DNA of 64,000 bases from contig CAWBME010000006.1 of NCBI GenBank assembly GCA_963789825.1, forward strand, positions 1 through 64,000. Direction: 5' to 3'. Below, one piece after another: positions 61,927 to 64,000 of this stretch. Position 1 is the first letter of the stretch, and every line of letters begins with the position of its first letter. A program made the position numbers and the translations under genes. The stretch is from PFL42 sp963789825 (GTDB lineage Bacteria; Chloroflexota; Anaerolineae; Anaerolineales; E44-bin32). A model generated the notes under the pieces. The model did not search any database. It was not told the DNA's origin and saw only the letters and a list, made by a program, of their open reading frames with translations.

Positions 61927-63189
61927 CTAGCCGCCGGCGGGCAGGGCGCGGAGCAAGGCCTTGATGGCGGCCTCCAGCTGCAGATCCCGATCGCCTTGCA
62001 GGTCGGCTTCTGACAGCTCGACGACGATATCCGGCTCCAGCCCGGCATCCTCGATCAGTCTGCCGCTTGGGGTGTACCAGCGGGCGACGGTGACACGCAC
62101 AGCACCCTGGTTGTCCTGCAGAGGGATCCAGTTCTGCACCGATCCCTTGCCATACGATTGGGTCCCGACCAGGATCCCGCGCCCGAGATCCTGCACGGCG
62201 CCAGCGACGATCTCCGAGGCGGAGGCCGTGCCACCATTGATCAGGATCGCCAGTGGGATCTCTGTCGCCGTTCCCCCTGAGCGGGCCCGGAACACCTGCT
62301 CCGTCCCATCACCGAAACGCTCGGTCAGCACGACGCCTTCGCTGATGAACTCCGAGGCAACCTCGATGGCGGTGGAGAGGTAGCCGCCGCCGTTGCCGCG
62401 CAGGTCAAGGATCAAGCCGCGCGGATTCTGGGCGAGCACCTCGCGCAAGGCGCGCCGCAGGTCGTCCGTCGTACCCTCGCCGAAGGTGAACATCTGGACG
62501 TAACCGATCCCGTCGTCCAGCAGACGGCCGTCCACGCTTGGCAGGGTGATGCTGGCGCGCTGCAGGCTGACCTCGAACGGGTCGGGCTTTCCCTCGCGAA
62601 GGATCGTCAGCCGTACCGTCGATCCGGCTGGGCCCATGATCTGGCGGATGACCAGGCTGCCGTCCATGCCGGTCATGTCCTCGCCGTCCACCGCAATGAC
62701 AGTATCGCCGGGCAGCAGGCCGGCCTGCTTTGCCGGCGAATCGGGCATAGGGGAGACGATCACCAGATACTCCCCGTCCGGGTCCACCCAGGCGCCGATG
62801 CCTTCGTAGCGCCCCTCCAGTCCGATCGTCGCCTGCTCATACTCGGTCGGGTCCATGTAGGTGGTGTGCTTGTCGCCGAGCGCCTCGAGCATCCCGCGGA
62901 TGGCGCCGCGCATGAGCGAGTCATCGTCGACCGGTTGATCGACGAACTCCTCATGGATCACCTCCCACGTTTCCCAGAACGGGGCAAAGAGCTGGCGCTG
63001 AGCTTCCGGAGATCCGTTGGAGGCGAGCGGCACCGGCGACGGAGACGCCTCAGGCTGGGGGAGCACGGATTGAACAACAGACTGCAGGGCGGGCACACTG
63101 GCGCCGGTCGCCACGCCCCCGCTGAAGAAGATGACCGCAAACAACAGGGCGATCCCCGCGCCTGCCATCAGTCGAAGCCACTTGCCCAT
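61927..63189 (-). CDS. ctpA: C-terminal processing peptidase (S41 family)
   Basis: This 420-residue membrane-anchored, extracytoplasmic protease has an N-terminal anchor (GIALLFAVIFFSGGVATG), a helical region with HEEFVDQPVDDDSLMRGAIRGMLEAL and GDKHTTYMDP, a PDZ domain (VSPMPDSPAKQAGLLPGDTVIAVDGEDM) and the S41 core. The catalytic dyad is Ser323 (GGTASASEIVAG) and Lys348 (SYGKGSVQ), with Gln352 four residues on. LDLRGNGGGYLSTAIEVASEF is conserved. ATG 63189 has GGGAGAGG upstream. Substrates are unknown; relatives process cell-wall or signalling proteins. Confidence 0.95.
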   Translation of the reverse strand: MGKWLRLMAGAGIALLFAVIFFSGGVATGASVPALQSVVQSVLPQPEASPSPVPLASNGSPEAQRQLFAPFWETWEVIHEEFVDQPVDDDSLMRGAIRGMLEALGDKHTTYMDPTEYEQATIGLEGRYEGIGAWVDPDGEYLVIVSPMPDSPAKQAGLLPGDTVIAVDGEDMTGMDGSLVIRQIMGPAGSTVRLTILREGKPDPFEVSLQRASITLPSVDGRLLDDGIGYVQMFTFGEGTTDDLRRALREVLAQNPRGLILDLRGNGGGYLSTAIEVASEFISEGVVLTERFGDGTEQVFRARSGGTATEIPLAILINGGTASASEIVAGAVQDLGRGILVGTQSYGKGSVQNWIPLQDNQGAVRVTVARWYTPSGRLIEDAGLEPDIVVELSEADLQGDRDLQLEAAIKALLRALPAGG

Positions 63190-63231
63190 TGGACCTCTCC
63201 CATCCCGCTCCGTTCGGCGGGGAGTGGCTGG

Positions 63232-63237
63232 ATTGTA
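63232..63237 (-). promoter_or_regulatory. Possible -10 box of the ctpA promoter
   Basis: TACAAT read on minus, about 43 bp upstream of ATG 63189. No convincing -35 box at 16-18 bp. Confidence 0.3.
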
Positions 63238-63293
63238 AGCGAGTTCTGGCTGCTGCCAGCTAAGCGGAGGGTTAAGGGCCCCGAAGGATCCGG

Positions 63294-64000
63294 TCAGCCG
63301 TCATGCAGACCGTGTCTGGCGAGCCAGCGGTCGAGCAGCGCCGGGTAGGTACCATTCCCGACGCTCTGCGTGTAGAGAAGCAGCTCCCTGCCGTCGAACG
63401 GGTAGAGAGGGTGGCAGGATGTCGGCCAGGCGCCCTGCGGTGCCTCCACGACGGCCGTCACTGTCGGAGCCAGGATCTCGGCCTGCTCGAGCGCCGGGAC
63501 GACCGTCTCGGCGGTCACGATCACCGTGCGGGCGATCAGGCAAAGCTCCCGGTCGACCCCCTGGTTGCCGCCGATCTGTGCGTTGCCGGAGCGGTCCGCC
63601 GCCAGGGCGTGGATCACGGCGACGTCGCACTCGATCGCCGGAAAGGCGATCAGTTCCTCCCCGGTGTAAGGATCGATGACGGTGCGGACGTCGGGTCGCA
63701 GCCTGGGAAGGTCGGTCCCGATCCAGGCCAGCGAGGGCATGAATCCGACCCCGGCCATGGTCGCCCGCAGGCCGCTCGCCAGGCTGGCCTCGGTCTCCTC
63801 CTGGACGCGCAGCGACCCGTCACTGGCGGCCCGCGTGAAATGCGGGGCGAGCCCGAAGATCTCCAGGCCAAAGTAGCAGGTGCGCGTCGTGCTGACCATC
63901 CCTTCGCCGACGAGCAGGTCGCTCTCCAGGCCAGACGTGAAGGAGAGCAGCGTTAGCCCGGAGGGAGCATCCGCCTTGCGGTGACGCTCGAGCAGTGCCA
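63294..64000 (-). CDS. CoA-transferase subunit alpha (GctA-like), N-terminus cut by the edge
   Basis: The frame is open to the right edge, so the N-terminus is missing; 235 residues remain. The sequence SDLLVGEGMVSTTRTCYFGLEIFGLAPHFTRAASDG, then EETEASLASGLRATMAGVGFMPSLAWIGTDLP and AFPAIECDVAVIHALAADRSGNAQIGG match the family-I CoA-transferase alpha subunit (glutaconate or 3-oxoacid type). It moves CoA between carboxylic acids; the beta subunit with the catalytic Glu should be encoded nearby outside the window or on the other side. The internal ATG 63899 is not the start. It lies upstream of ctpA by about 100 bp. Confidence 0.82.
   Translation of the reverse strand, partial: ALLERHRKADAPSGLTLLSFTSGLESDLLVGEGMVSTTRTCYFGLEIFGLAPHFTRAASDGSLRVQEETEASLASGLRATMAGVGFMPSLAWIGTDLPRLRPDVRTVIDPYTGEELIAFPAIECDVAVIHALAADRSGNAQIGGNQGVDRELCLIARTVIVTAETVVPALEQAEILAPTVTAVVEAPQGAWPTSCHPLYPFDGRELLLYTQSVGNGTYPALLDRWLARHGLHDG

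Overview
The window is a GC-rich bacterial chromosome segment. It is probably from a Chloroflexota bacterium (Anaerolineae-like), most likely a metagenome-derived contig. This is inferred from gene content: a K+-independent H+-pyrophosphatase, a SigA-type sigma factor, a Tad/Flp pilus locus with no visible secretin gene (suggesting a monoderm), long-form HPF, a GldG/DUF4340 ABC exporter and many polytopic GT-C-like glycosyltransferases. No rRNA, tRNA, CRISPR array or phage module was recognised.

Layout. 1-5.9 kb (minus strand): envelope-sugar membrane proteins (a sulfatase-fold protein, a GT87-like and a GT39-like protein), all broken by many frame changes. 6.0-8.4 kb: hppA, divergent from a four-gene ABC-2/GldG/DUF4340 exporter operon (8.6-12.5 kb). 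12.5-13.8 kb: the sigma factor, followed by a roughly 40-bp-period tandem hairpin array (13.86-14.23 kb) and a gene-free G-rich stretch. 14.9-29.9 kb: a second island of at least nine large membrane GT-C-like proteins, two divergent on minus and the rest on plus, several with 4-bp start/stop overlaps. 29.9-38.0 kb: a DegS/DegU-like two-component pair, Flp pilin and cpaB-cpaE-tadA-tadB-tadC. 38-41 kb: comF, hpf, an unknown two-domain protein and an HNH nuclease. 41.1-45.0 kb: phnD-phnC-phnE transporter (minus). 45.2-50.0 kb: folC-lon plus a lipoprotein. 50.1-54.9 kb: an Ig-like surface protein, pth and mfd in one tight operon (minus). 55.5-56.8 kb: a membrane-anchored repeat protein and ribosomal protein L25. 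56.9-64 kb (minus): Nudix hydrolase, TrmI, a SAM methyltransferase, a lipid kinase, MgtE, CtpA and a CoA-transferase subunit cut by the right edge.

The genes combine housekeeping (transcription, translation quality control, DNA repair, folate, Mg2+) with surface functions: pilus, exporter and sugar transfer to envelope acceptors. The GT-C islands carry no GT-A/GT-B enzymes, flippase or polymerase, so their product cannot be deduced.

Caution for every reader: many otherwise intact genes contain one frame change, usually equal to one extra base. The pattern fits sequencing or assembly indels better than gene decay. Genes are given as full repaired spans, with approximate frameshift positions.
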